Notes under the pieces: model-generated | Seen by the model: the letters and a program-made list of their open reading frames with translations, nothing else | Told to the model about the DNA's origin: nothing | Databases searched by the model: none | Assembly (NCBI GenBank): GCA_944472155.2 | Contig: OX235273.1 | Location: 9,273,204 to 9,337,203 of the forward strand | DNA: 64,000 nt | Direction: 5' to 3' | Origin: Trichobilharzia szidati | Taxonomy: Eukaryota; Platyhelminthes; Trematoda; Strigeidida; Schistosomatidae | Shown here: piece by piece, positions 11,656 to 21,915 of the stretch | How the letters are laid out: every line of letters starts with the position of its first letter | Position numbering within the stretch: position 1 is the stretch's first letter | Position numbers and translations under genes: made by a program

Positions 11656-12165
11656 ACATATATATATATCACGTATAACTGTGGGAGCAGTTACATTGCA
11701 AGGATCCTTTGTATATGTACCGAAAAGCCTTAGATTAAAGGGGATGAACTCGTCAATTAACGGACAGCTGGTAGACCCAGGACACGGAGTGGACGGAGTG
11801 GAAGCATTCAAAATAATTAACAGCCATAGAAAGGCCCAAGTATTCTTTAGGTTGTTGAAGCTATCGCAATAAAAAGGGCTGGAATCTGATGGATATGTTC
11901 AAAAGGTAAACATAGTGGGACTTCATCTACCCTGGTAACTCTCAACTCATTAACTTTTTGACTGTCTTGATTTCATCATTTCATCCCCTCACTGTATTAA
12001 ATCGTCATCAGTATTTTCATTCGATTTTCTTTTTACACACCAAATTTTGATTTTCCAATCTCGTGAGTTGTAGTCACTGTCTTTTGTTATTATCCCTCAT
12101 TACGTAATTATGAGATAACCCTATCATTCTTATGTTTTGTTTCACTATGACTTACACTTATGGTG
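11655..12165 (+). mobile_element. Penelope-like GIY-YIG remnant and tail
   Basis: The plus-strand frame has GSSYIARI (about 11680, decayed YIG motif), a TAVDP-like GHG segment, EAFKIINSHRKAQ, then AIAIKRAG. Its tail with TTACGTAAT blocks runs to about 12165. Confidence 0.6.
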
Positions 12166-12171
12166 TGTATT

Positions 12172-12495
12172 ACTAATAAGATTTATCAGTAGTATAATAT
12201 ATATATATAAAGATGTTCATTGTCACAGAAACATCAAATACTAGGGAGATACAGCTGATGTCAGAGAAGGCAAATAATACACCGTCACGGAGATACATAG
12301 GGGATGTAAAAGGAACCCAAAGAAACACACAAACACAATATGAAGGAAGGCGAGAGGTAGCAGGCACAACACGGAAGATCTGTGCAAATGGCACATGCGT
12401 TGAAGATAATGTGTATACATTTGGGCTATATAGTAACACCAAATTGCAAATAAACAGTCCTTTACTAAGTCTCTCGTCTTATACCGTTACACATT
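12172..12495 (+). repeat. Repeat-H copy 1 (hairpin-ended repeat)
   Basis: About 320 bp; matches 40330-40562 in reverse orientation. The other copy starts with a perfect 8-bp hairpin (ACTACTGA...TCAGTAGT); here it is interrupted by a TA run. Shared internal blocks include ACACGGAAGATCTGTGCAAA. Open frames on both strands are not conserved between copies, so no protein is claimed. Confidence 0.55.
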
Positions 12496-12499
12496 AATC

Positions 12500-12875
12500 C
12501 TTGCATACTAGAGGAATGATTCATCATGAGGGCGAATAAAATGTCTGTTAAAGTTGTATTATAGCTGGTTTATATTAAATATCACAGCTTATACACAGTT
12601 GACAAGATCCACTGAAATAAAACGGATCAGTATAATTCTCTGCGTTAATGTTTGTACGGTCTCTGTTCATCCAATGAGAAGAGAACTTGGTCACTGTGTA
12701 GTAGAAGGGTGTAATTCCATCAAGGAATAAATGTAGTTCACAGAATACTTTCTTTTCGCCGGTGAATTCATTCACACTTGTCCAATAAGAATAAAAATAA
12801 GTTAGTTTACTTGTGTCCAAACCAAGTTCACTTTTAACAGTTTAAAAAAAACAATTTGGGCATTGGGTATATGAT
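12500..12875. mobile_element. Penelope-type terminal fragment and spacer
   Basis: 12745-12835 matches the PLE-type end at 7055-7275 in the same orientation (TTGTCCAATAAGAATAAAAA). The rest is unassigned. Confidence 0.4.
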
Positions 12876-12879
12876 ACTC

Positions 12880-14215
12880 ATTATAGTAAAGGTTTTTTTG
12901 TATTTCCCAATGAATAAAATACTGACGTTCCGTTATTTAATGCTGCTAATTGCTTTATCAATGTGGTAATATTAAACCAGAATTTACAAAGTCTCCTCAG
13001 CTTATAGACAACAACTTAATCATCGTTCCTCAGTATAGGGTTATTTTTGAGTTGTCAAGTTGGCCAGTCGGTTATTATTGTTTCCTTTAATTATTAGAAG
13101 AACATAGGGCTTCAGCCACACGTCTCCATTGCGTTCGGTTCCCTGACAACGCTTTCAACTGACTCCACATCTGCTCACATACTTCCATCTTCTCTTCAGA
13201 TCACCTCCTCCATATCAACCTCACACTGAAGATCAACTAACTCGCCACTTTCCATTCGGGTTCCACTCTAGCAATGGCCTGGCGTGTGATGTCACTCACT
13301 TGATTACAGTTTGTTTTCTCAGAGTATGCTCAATCCGCATCCATTTCTTCCTGAAGATTTATTGCACAATTGGTTCCTTGTTGGTTTGTTCATTGCCAGA
13401 GATCCCTATTGCTGATCATTTCTGGCCAGCCAGCTGATCTTGAGTAGTACTGACCGAAGACAGCTGTTGATGGATGAGATCTGTAGTTTGTTTGAGATGC
13501 TCTTTACGACGCACCAAGTCTGTGATCCATAAAGGAGCACTGACTTCACATTGGAGTTGAAAATCCGCATCTTATTTTCATTTTCATGCTGAGTAGTGCT
13601 GTTGATCTCCACACAGACTTGGTGAGAGTAATGAAAGCTTGCCTTGCTTTTCCTAACCTCGCTTCGATATCCTGATCAGTTGCGTCCGCCTGTAATTGAA
13701 ACGATGCTTCCCAGGTCGGTAGATAGGTAGGTAGTGGAGGTTGCTTCTTTCAGACTTCTCCCATTTATGCTGGCTGATTGTTGTCTGTTGTTGTTGCTGT
13801 TTGGCCAATTGGTAAAGATAACAAAACCAGGTGTAGATTTTTGGATTTGATAAGTGTACAAAATTATAAAAGTAGCGTGTGTTTACATAATGAAATTGCT
13901 TATCACATTCGTGTTGGTTTTGTCATTTCATGGCAGGTAGTGGGGATGGTTTTGTAATCAGGTCAAATTCTATCTTAGTCCATCATTCCTGTTCAGACAA
14001 TCTCGATTCCATTTGGTATGAAGTGCTTCTTATGAAGTGAGATGTTCTTTGTGATTTCTGAAATGCTTTTTCTGGATGATGATTTCACTATTGTAAAAAT
14101 TAATTTTGTTGCCTGATTCTGTAGCGTAGAGTGTAGACAGATATATGGCTGATGAGTTTTCAAGCTTTTCTAATTCAACTAGATTTCTCAGTGGAAAATA
14201 CAAAATACCTTTTAT
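12880..14215 (-). mobile_element. Penelope-like element interrupted by an RTE
   Basis: Sequence up to 13068 and from 13801 on together match the uninterrupted PLE 3' region at 49.2-49.85 kb and 3.55-4.4 kb. Only the 3' region and the end of the GIY-YIG domain remain (about 14100-14210). Confidence 0.8.
13072..13800 (-). mobile_element. RTE-like element nested in the PLE
   Basis: Minus-strand RTE 3' fragment with TTATTATTG tail and the AACATAGGGCTTCAG end, truncated 5' at 13800. TTGGCCAGT at 13060-13068 and TTGGCCAAT at 13801-13809 flank it as a 9-bp target duplication with one mismatch. Confidence 0.85.
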
Positions 14216-14825
14216 TATAATGAAACTAAGTTAGGGTTATTGTTGTCAATAAATTTGGAAAATGTGATGAGTAATCAAACTGTAACTTTCATCTACTTTG
14301 TATTGCTGAAGCCTTGTCCATTCAGTTGGAGAAGCCAGAGTTATGTATACAAATCAAAATCATCCAACCACTTCTACTATCATGGAAATAACCGTGTTGA
14401 CTCCTACTGACTTGATGTTTGCCCGCTTGTTTTTTGTAACTCATTAGAGCATTTGTAATTTTTGGAACTCTTACATAATCCCATATTTTCCTTTGTTTCT
14501 GTGTGCATCCTGTGTGCATCATGACTCACTTAATAAACTATTCACCTTATTACGTAACTGTATTACGCTTATTCAACTTCCTTTATGTTTTGATTAAAGT
14601 CAATAACTGATAAAGCTATTAGCATTAAATAGCGAAACGTCAGTAAAAACAGTATCGTTTTGTTTTTCATTCATTGGGAAATACAAAAAACCTTTATTAT
14701 AAAGTCAATAACTATCTAATTTGTCAATGCATCACCACTACCCTCTTACTGGTCTTCACTCCCCCTCCAGTTATAATATCATTACTCATCACACTTTTGA
14801 AATGTCTTGACAACAACAATGCTAC
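14195..14825. mobile_element. Mosaic of Penelope tails in both orientations
   Basis: 14226-14300 matches the 7.2-kb terminal piece. 14310-14600 is a plus-strand PLE nuclease C-terminus (CIQIKIIQPLLLSW) plus tail. 14600-14700 is an inverted PLE 3' arm with a CTGATAAAG...GCGAAACGTC hammerhead-like segment. 14700-14820 is an inverted terminal piece. Confidence 0.55.
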
Positions 14826-15165
14826 TTTGGTTACAGGATTTCATCATGAGCTGACATCAATTAGAGAACCATTGGAAAACCAACTGGGCGCACTGCCAGA
14901 CAGCTGTTTCGTCAGCCTCGTTTGAAACTTTTCAACAGTTAGCACCCATCGTCAGGGTTCGAACCCAGCACCTTCTAGTTACAAGGCCAGCGAGCTCGTA
15001 AACCATTAAGCCACTATGACTCGATCCAGTAGCCAGTCAGTCCATGAATTCTAACTTCTGCCAATTCACGCACGACGTAGCGCAACCGCTAGCCAATGTC
15101 TTCGGCGAGTATTTGTCCTCACACCCGACTGAATTCTATCAGTCAGGTTTGCAATGTGGCCACCA
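14825..15165 (-). mobile_element. SINE-A copy, hammerhead degraded
   Basis: Nearly full length: tRNA-like head at about 15030-14955, body to 15165. The core has TTGAAAAG and a disrupted stem II. Confidence 0.75.
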
Positions 15166-15169
15166 TTCT

Positions 15170-15320
15170 AGGTAGCTCGCCATCACGGTGCACACTGATT
15201 TGATGACATTAGGTCCTTGGAGGCAGTTGGCAGGAAGCTTTGCTGAAGAGTGCCAACTAGAAAGAAACCTAGGCCAGGCAAGGCTTCCTGACGATTGCCT
15301 CCAACCATCTAATATCATCA
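15170..15320 (+). ncRNA. Long hammerhead-like hairpin
   Basis: Two 20-nt arms (15214-15233 and 15285-15304; GGAGGCA and CAGGAAGC blocks match) enclose CTGAAGAG and GAAAC, in the order stem I, core, core, stem I. The stem II segment (GTGCCAACTAGAAA) does not pair well and the cleavage triplet is not GUC, so activity is doubtful. Confidence 0.4.
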
Positions 15321-15334
15321 AAACAATAATGCTA

Positions 15335-15470
15335 ATTTATTTCTATTTTTATCGGACAAACCTGATGTACATACACAGACAAATAAGTATATACGATTGC
15401 GACTGGACGGCTAAGTGAATGAATTCACCACCGAAAAAGACTCTTCGATGAACTAAGTGTTATGTTTTCA
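15335..15470 (+). mobile_element. Penelope-type terminal segment
   Basis: Plus-strand match to 61480-61620 (GCTAAGTGAATGAATTC and AAAGACTCTTCG blocks). Confidence 0.5.
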
Positions 15471-15594
15471 TTAACGTCTGGATGGGGATCTAGTCATACA
15501 CCCTTCGAACACCTTGGCCTTCCTTAGCTCATATGTAGAGATATCACCATAACAGAATTTTATACTGATTCAGAGTATTGTGTAAGAACGTTTG

Positions 15595-15845
15595 TGCTCA
15601 TTTTATTCTTTTATTGTTTTTGAGTTCTGAGTGGAACATAAGGCTTCAAGTTCGAGCTCTGAAGTTTCGCTAGCAGTGATGTGTTTTTACGGAATGGGAT
15701 TGGTGGCCTCATAGCCACGCTTCCTTCTTTGTCTGTATTATAACTGACTAAGGGAGGTAAGGGTGTACGCTGGTTGGGGATCAAACCCTGGACCGCGTGC
15801 ATAGTTAACCGGCATTCTACTGCTGAGCCATCGACGCGCTCAAGA
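15595..15845 (-). mobile_element. SINE-D copy
   Basis: On the minus strand a tRNA-like head GAGCGCGTCGATGGCTCAGC with B-box-like GGTTTGATCCCC; the body matches 41535-41785. Confidence 0.55.
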
Positions 15846-16059
15846 AATAACTTATTGGTTAACCTAACTTCTCCTTTTGGCAGCTATACACATAATAGTC
15901 ACGACAGTGCTAAGCATTTCGTCTAGCTAAACACGATATTCGAACTTGAACTTACCATTCAGTTATCATTTTAAGAGGTATATGAGATAAAAATTTGAAC
16001 TTTTTTTTTGAAAACAGTTTTCGATTTTTTGATGTATTTGATGGCTAAAGATAACTGTC
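15846..16059. other. No feature seen
   Basis: AT-rich intronic spacer. Confidence 0.4.
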
Positions 16060-16300
16060 AGATTGGATAGAAACGAATTAGGTAACCAGAGAAGTCTCGA
16101 ATTAGCAGAAGTTTTGGAACTGTTTAGTTTACGAGCTCGTCTTTTAACTTCAAGGTCTTGGGTTGGAACCCAGCGGTGGGTGAGTGCTGTTGAAGACTCC
16201 CAATTTAGGACGAAACAGATGTTCAGTACTCCTTCTCAAGTTTCTAAATGGTTCTCTAATTCATGTCGGGTTGTGATCAAACCTTTAAGTAATGAAACCC
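16060..16300 (+). mobile_element. SINE-A copy, plus strand, near-intact hammerhead
   Basis: tRNA-like head 16080-16170; hammerhead about 16180-16240 with GTGCTG, TTGAAGAC, GGACGAAACAG and CAGTACTCC. C3 is U, the first stem II pair is C-C, and the cleavage triplet is GUU, so it is probably inactive. Confidence 0.7.
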
Positions 16301-16684
16301 TTGAAAATCAACACTCGAATGTTTCTCAGCTGATTTTCGTATTGTCTATCTGTGTCTTATTCATCTTAGAAATGAAATGATACTCAGATGTAATAATGAT
16401 AATTGTGCTCTTTACTATTCATCTGAAATAAAAGTATAAAGAAATTAACAATGAAACAATAGAACATGGCAGAAGTTGCATAGATCTACAGTAAGACTGA
16501 AGTTAAACAGGATTTGAAGCCAACTGTATAAATATACCATATTATTCTTCAAGCTAGTGGCTCATAATAACTCAACATCCTTAAAAAAACCCGGCTGACT
16601 ATCTAAGGACACTGAATGACATTCTGTATGAGCAGTATTCGTGATCCAAAAATGAGGATACAACTAGTTTCCAAAGAGTTTTCT

Positions 16685-17475
16685 ACATTTGAATAAAACA
16701 AGAACAACGATGGTGATTTGTGCAGAATAATATGGTACCATCACTGCTTATTTCGTTCGCTTCTTATTAGCTGCTTACAGACTAAATAAATTAATAAGTT
16801 TATGTACAGAACATGTATTGAAAAGCCTACGTCTTAAGTCATCTTCTTGATACGGGTCATGAGGTGGAAATCGTGAAATCCTATAAAATTTTCAGTAGAC
16901 AAAGAAGCTCGATTCTCCTTAGGTTTACCAAAGTAATCTCTACCAAACGCCTGAAACTCGATTTATGTGTGTGTTAAAAAAGAAGCAGTTATCAGTCTTT
17001 CCTCGCCATCCTGGTAATTGGGTGTCTTTATTCTCTCCTTGATTTGGTTACGTAATCTCTGGCTTTAACCTCACCCCCCCTTTTGATATGGTGTAATTTT
17101 GTTTGTCTCTTTTTTCTATGATTTGAGTTGAACTCAGTACATTGTTACCCAACATGTTAGTCACTCAGCATCTTATGCATTTCTCGTCTTTATTACGTAA
17201 TTCCTTTACCATTGTATGCATACATCTACTTTGTTTAAAATTGAACTTCCTGTGTAAAAACTATATGAGTGTAATTTCTTGAGCACTGTTCACTGATTAT
17301 GGAACCTCCTGTCAACTGAAATCATGTAAAATTTCCAAATATGTTAAAATTGTTTCTGTACATAGACTTGATAATAATTTATTTAGGCTGCCTGTAAGCA
17401 CCACCTGATGAGAAGCCAACGAAATAAGCAATGATAGTACCATATTATTCTGCACAAACCACCATTGTTGTTCTC
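16685..17475 (+). mobile_element. Penelope-like fragment flanked by inverted arms
   Basis: The left arm (about 16688-16820) is the inverted, about 85% similar copy of the right arm (about 17345-17472). Between them lies plus-strand PLE nuclease sequence (LLDTGHEVEIVKSYKIFSRQRSS, then LKLDLCVC and a stop) and a 3' tail. The right arm holds CTGATGAG at 17405-17412 and GAAA at 17421-17424. Confidence 0.75.
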
Positions 17476-17699
17476 GCTTTATTCAAATTCATCAAGGGGA
17501 ATAAATGTATGGACTTTTCAACATCTTAATCAACTTACGCGTACAGACTACAAACAGTGCAGCTAAAAATGGCAGTAATGGCCACCGAATTTAGAGAACT
17601 ATTATTCTTCTGGTGCAGTAAAACAAATCGGCCTGGCTATAGTCGATATTAGTCCGCATACAGTAGAATTCATTTCTGATGTTACCCTACGATGACAAA
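17476..17699. other. No feature seen
   Basis: Short intronic spacer. Confidence 0.4.
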
Positions 17700-17815
17700 T
17701 ATATTACATGGAGGGTTTCATCATGAGCTGACATCAGTTACAGAACCACTGGAAAACCTGGGAGTACTGGACAGCTGTTTCGTCCTAGTTTGGGACTCTT
17801 CAGCAGTCAATAACT
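17700..17815 (-). mobile_element. SINE-A fragment with intact hammerhead
   Basis: 5'-truncated SINE-A on the minus strand that retains the ribozyme at 17807-17764 and the 3' end GAACCACTGG... toward 17700. Confidence 0.8.
17764..17807 (-). ncRNA. Hammerhead ribozyme, all core nucleotides present
   Basis: On the minus strand: ACTG (stem I) then CTGAAGA (C3 at 17803), GUCC...GGAC stem II, GAAA, CAGCUGUC, then CAGT (stem I). The cleavage site would be after C17 at 17770. Stem I has 4 bp here, against 6 in the family pattern (GTACTG/CAGTAC). Stem III can form 2 bp with an AGCU loop in a monomer, or an 8-bp ACAGCUGU duplex in a dimer. This is the best-preserved hammerhead in the window. Confidence 0.75.
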
Positions 17816-17849
17816 CAAAAACAGGATTTGATGTTGTGCATAACAAAGT

Positions 17850-18360
17850 TATATAGGAGATTTGAACTAAATGTGTTCTCTGAGCTGGTTGGTGGTTTAA
17901 ATGCGAAGCTTTCGTTGTCACCCCCTCTTCTAGACAACATCTTCAGCGCAGGCTTTAGTATAAAATAGACTTATTCGAATTCTCCATGGATGATGATGTA
18001 ATTGTATCTCCTGGCAATCACTGTCGTGACTGGTTGTTAATTTACGTCTCTATTGATCATTTTCATTGGTTTGGCATCTGAACTTTCTTGTCATGTGATA
18101 TACTTTTTATTAGTTGGTAAATTTGGTTTATGATAATGTGTCTGCTAATCGCTGGCTGATTCATTTGAGTACCAGGCTTCTAGGAATTCCCGGACTGCAT
18201 TTTTGGTGTTTCCTCTATTTAAAATTTCTACATTCTCCCAATCATCAAATTGGTGTCGATAATTATCTACATGCATTGATACGAAAGAATACATATATAT
18301 ATCATGTCTTCTTACAGCCAATTTGTGTTCTGGGATTCGGGTTTGAAGCGTTGAAATAAA
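17850..18360 (-). mobile_element. Penelope-type repeat with hammerhead
   Basis: Shares with 29890-30440 the series CGAAGCTTTC, CTAGACA, TGGTTGTTxATTT, and GAGTACCAGGCTTCT. No protein domain was read in it. It carries the hammerhead-like motif at 17950-17901. Confidence 0.45.
17901..17950 (-). ncRNA. Hammerhead-like motif with 6-bp stem II
   Basis: Minus strand: TGCG, CTGAAGA (C3 at 17946), GTTGTC/GACAAC stem II, GAAAGCUU, CGCA. Stem I is 4 bp (UGCG/CGCA), the cleavage triplet would be CUU, and stem III is the minimal A-U, G-C type. One extra U lies between A9 and stem II, which may impair it. Confidence 0.5.
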
Positions 18361-18689
18361 CCAGGTCAGAGAAAGCGACTAATTCAATATCATCCACCTG
18401 AACTACAAACTTCCTCCATTATTTCAAAGTTATATAAGAGAATTGACTTTGAGCTTTATGTCTCCCCCAGGTATTTGTTATCCATTCAGCACAGACCTGG
18501 GTGTTTTTGTTAATGCGAAGACAATATTTCTATAATTCTTAATGTGCTACATTCACGGACGAGTTAGCAGACTACTCCCATTAACCAGAGTCGAAAAGGA
18601 CTGTAACCGTGTAAACTCTTCACCATAAGCACAATAATGTAATTTAAATAGTAACTTATCCATGCTTGTAAAATTGGTGTGTTCTTGCA
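18361..18689. other. No feature seen
   Basis: Intronic DNA without recognisable genes. Confidence 0.4.
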
Positions 18690-19080
18690 TTATTGTTATC
18701 ATTCCCTTGGGTTCCGAGTGGAACATACGTCTTCAACAACACATCTCCACTTTCCACTTTCTTCTTCTATTCTTCAGCTGGCTAGCCACACGATTGCCCA
18801 TAATCTCTCATCTCCTCCTCCCAACACATGATCTCCTCCACGTCACCCTCCCACCAGTGACCCACTCGCCATGTGCTTCCCATTGGTATTCCACTCGAGC
18901 GATGGCCTCCATTGGGTGCGATGTCATTCGACGGCCTCCTCAATGTATGGCCGATCAATCCATCTGCATTTTCTCCTACATATTTGTTGAGCAATCGGCT
19001 CTTGCCTGTTGGTTTGTTCCCAGCCAGAGTTTCTTGCTGCTAATTCTTCCTGACCGGTTGGCCATTTGATCCTTCGTAGA
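18690..19080 (-). mobile_element. RTE-like 3' fragment
   Basis: Minus-strand copy with the CCCTTGGGTTCC...GTGGAACAT end; decayed C-terminal coding sequence (IGHTLRRPS). Truncated near 19080. Confidence 0.75.
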
Positions 19081-19404
19081 CGGGGATAAATATATCACTA
19101 TTATTATGTAGTTCCGATTTGATTCTCAGTTGACGAACTTCTAAAACCCTCACGTCGTTTATTAACCGGTAGGTGGTAAGTTCGAAAACGAGGGAATAAT
19201 GGACATAAGGCCAACAATCCTATGTCGTGGAAAAAACAAGCGTCACCATCAATGAGACTGAAACTTCAAAGATTTAAAGCCCAAAGCCCCACGTTCCTCA
19301 CTCGAAAGGTAAAAGGATTAAGTAAATAAAATAAAAGAAAACTAACCCAATTTAACAGATTCTACTTCTCATCATTTTTATTTTGTAACAAGCAACATAA
19401 ATTA
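19081..19404. other. Unassigned intronic DNA
   Basis: Contains a stretch resembling the tail near 30.5 kb (GAAACTTCAAA, CCC...TTC). Nothing else is recognised. Confidence 0.3.
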
Positions 19405-19795
19405 ATAAAGTTAATTCATGGGTGTTGACTAGCAGTGGAATCCAGGACAACCAACATTTCGTCCTATTTGGGGCCAGCCAGCTGGATGTACCTGCATTCT
19501 CCAAAGAGTCAGTGATAGTGTTCCAACCAAGGCTCGAACCCAGTGCACGTAGTTTCAGAAGCTGAAGCATCATACTCTAGACCACTTGGGCCACGAGAGC
19601 CACCACCTCTTTTGCAACGGATCATATTAATTATTTAATTCGATTTTAGATTTTCCCGTCGATTAACTTTTAATTACATACCCAGACATCGTCAAAGCAT
19701 CTGCACAAGAGGTCGCCATGTCAACTTGAGCACGAACACTTCGGTCCAATCAATCGACGAGAAAATCTAAATTCGAATTAAATAAGTTGATAAGC
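19405..19795 (-). mobile_element. SINE-B with inverted head part and forward tail
   Basis: 19412-19630 is a minus-strand head plus hammerhead region; 19630-19670 is, on the same minus strand, the end of a preceding unit's tail (a tail-to-head joint); from about 19672 to 19795 a tail runs in plus orientation. The hammerhead has stem I CATCCAG intact and GAAATG, but the core reads CTGGCTGG. Confidence 0.75.
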
Positions 19796-20560
19796 CAGGA
19801 TTTAATGAATTCATCAAATTTCGATAGAACTCCTCTTCAATGGAAAGATCTGTATTTAGAGAGTCTTCAAGGACAGGACAGTGCAGGCACATTTTAAAAG
19901 TTTTGTTCCAATCCAATATAAAATAAACTTGGTCAGAACACTGTTCAAAAGAGCACAGAAAATTTGTTCTGACAATACAACTGAACATGACATAAAGACT
20001 CTGAAGGATATTTTATCTAAGAATGGATATCCTGAGCGGTTCATCAATAAGTCCCAGTAAAACTATCCAAACAGTCTCAAAGAAAGCTGTGTATATCAAT
20101 TTGTCATTTAAATGAGGTGACGTACAAGAAGTAGTCTCGAGAAAGCCACCAAGAGAACTTATTATGCTTCAAAACTCGTTTTCCTTAACACCACTAAGTA
20201 GGTGTTTCAACAATCTGAGAAAGACAAGTCGCAAATCCTCGACACTTCAATCAAACTGCGTATATTAATTTCAGTGTGTTTAATAGAGCAAATACATACA
20301 TAAGTTATACAGAAAGGTGATTATCTACTCGTATGATGCAGCATTTACCAAGGAGGTTGGAAACATCTGAAGTCAAAGTACCAAAAAGTTCAATAACAAA
20401 GCATTTTGTGAACTACGGACATGATATTGACGCTACCAATCAAATCACTGACTACTGTCAGAGAGTAGACAAAGAAACAGGAGGATGATTGCATTTCCGG
20501 AGGAGGCTTGTGCAACAGTTAAAGTTTATAAACCAGGTGTCTGTGTACATCCCTGTATGT
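19795..20560 (+). mobile_element. Penelope-like RT C-terminal and linker remnant
   Basis: Plus-strand FVPIQYKINLVRTLFKRAQK (about 19905) followed by a Cys/Asp segment, LKDILSKNGYPERFINKS, then decayed linker (RTYYASKLVF). Matches the RT end at 24.4 kb (FVPIQYKRFLV). Confidence 0.75.
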
Positions 20561-20899
20561 AGGGAATTTAGCAGCTGAAGAGTTCTCCTGAAATTTGGCG
20601 TATTCATTAAATCCCACCTTACTGACTTTCGTTTCTGGTTTTAAATTTGTATCCGAAAATAAATGCTTCAAACTCATAGCAAGCAGACAAGAAAAGATAT
20701 AAGAATGATAGGATATACTACTGGTATACTGATATCAGTAATCGAAAGCAAATCTTGTTAAACAATAGTGCTTCACTTTTTAAGCAGATGTCAGTGATCT
20801 TGATCACCATTTTACGGTAAAAAAGGGAGATCTCATATATTGATTTGAAAAATTTACAACTTCTCAAAAATAAACAAAAACCTGTGCTGAAATGCCAAA
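20561..20899. other. No feature seen
   Basis: AT-rich intronic DNA. Confidence 0.4.
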
Positions 20900-21780
20900 T
20901 ATTTTCGGTGTACCTTCCTGGATTACACATCTGCCTTCGACTCTTTACCTAGGCCTCTTTTGTTAAATAAGCTTGTTGCGTCACAAACACAGTACTGGAC
21001 AATCAAGTGGTTGGATTCCTATTTTTCTGATAGGAAACAGTAAACCTTTTACAATGTGAAGTTCCAAAATGAATAGCTTCTTCTCAGAAATCAGTTAATG
21101 GTCTTAAGCCAAATCCTTCCAAATATCAGGTGGTTAATTTCACTTTCAGATGCAAGCGCGACGTATATGAACTGGTTATTTCGCATGACTGCACTATCAT
21201 AGATGGCAATGAAGTTGAATGTGAAATACTTTGGACTGTGTATTTTGTCTTATCTTTCCTGGTCTTCCCAAATCATGTTAATTTCCAGAAAGATATTTCG
21301 TTTGTCGTTCTGTTTAGGGAAGTTAAGACGATCTGGTATCATTCCGTCTCTACTGTTAACGTTTGTTAATTCTTGTATTCTGTCTGTACTTCTTTACTGT
21401 CTCTGTCCCTTAATCTTTCCCGGGTTACTTAATAAAGACTTTGTTATACAGCGTAGGGCACTAAAAGCTGTCAGTGGGGCAAGTGGGATGTTGCTAAACC
21501 AACTTGTTGATACTACTGTAGACAGACACTTAGATTCCAGCAATAGGTTAGCAAATATTGTCCTATCAGACTCTGAACATCCTCTCTCTCCATATGCATT
21601 TGTCTTCTTGCTGCATCTCATCGAGTACAACTAGAAGCAACAACAGAAGACTGTATACTCGGACGACTAAACATAAAAGCTCTACAATACCTTATTTGGC
21701 CAGGACACATTTTAGGTGGTGAGAAAAGTGTAAGACAAGAAATTACCTACTTACTGAGCAACTCTAAGTAAACGGCATTT
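20900..21780 (+). mobile_element. CR1-like non-LTR retrotransposon fragment
   Basis: Plus-strand RT C-terminus: decayed sequence from 20900, then an open stretch 21350-21634 with FVNSCILSVLLYC, PGLLNKDFVIQRRALKAVSG and DRHLDSSNRL. This resembles trematode CR1/jockey-type elements rather than RTE. Frameshifted and 5'-truncated. Confidence 0.65.
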
Positions 21781-21834
21781 TTATTATTACTATTAATGTC
21801 AATGCCTCTGTAATGAGAAAATTAGGTGCAACGG

Positions 21835-21915
21835 CGTACTCTATTACATGCTGAAAATTCCATATCTGTACCAAAAGTACTCTGTTTGGAATAAAGGTAT
21901 TATTATAATTCTATA
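21835..21915 (+). mobile_element. SINE-C 3' fragment
   Basis: TGCTGAAAATTCCATA...CTGTACCAAAA...GGAATAAAG matches the SINE-C 3' end. Confidence 0.55.

Noticed and set aside
12213..12497. 94-codon open frame on + and 89-codon frame on - in Repeat-H
   Set aside because: Frames are not kept in the related copy at 40.3-40.56 kb.
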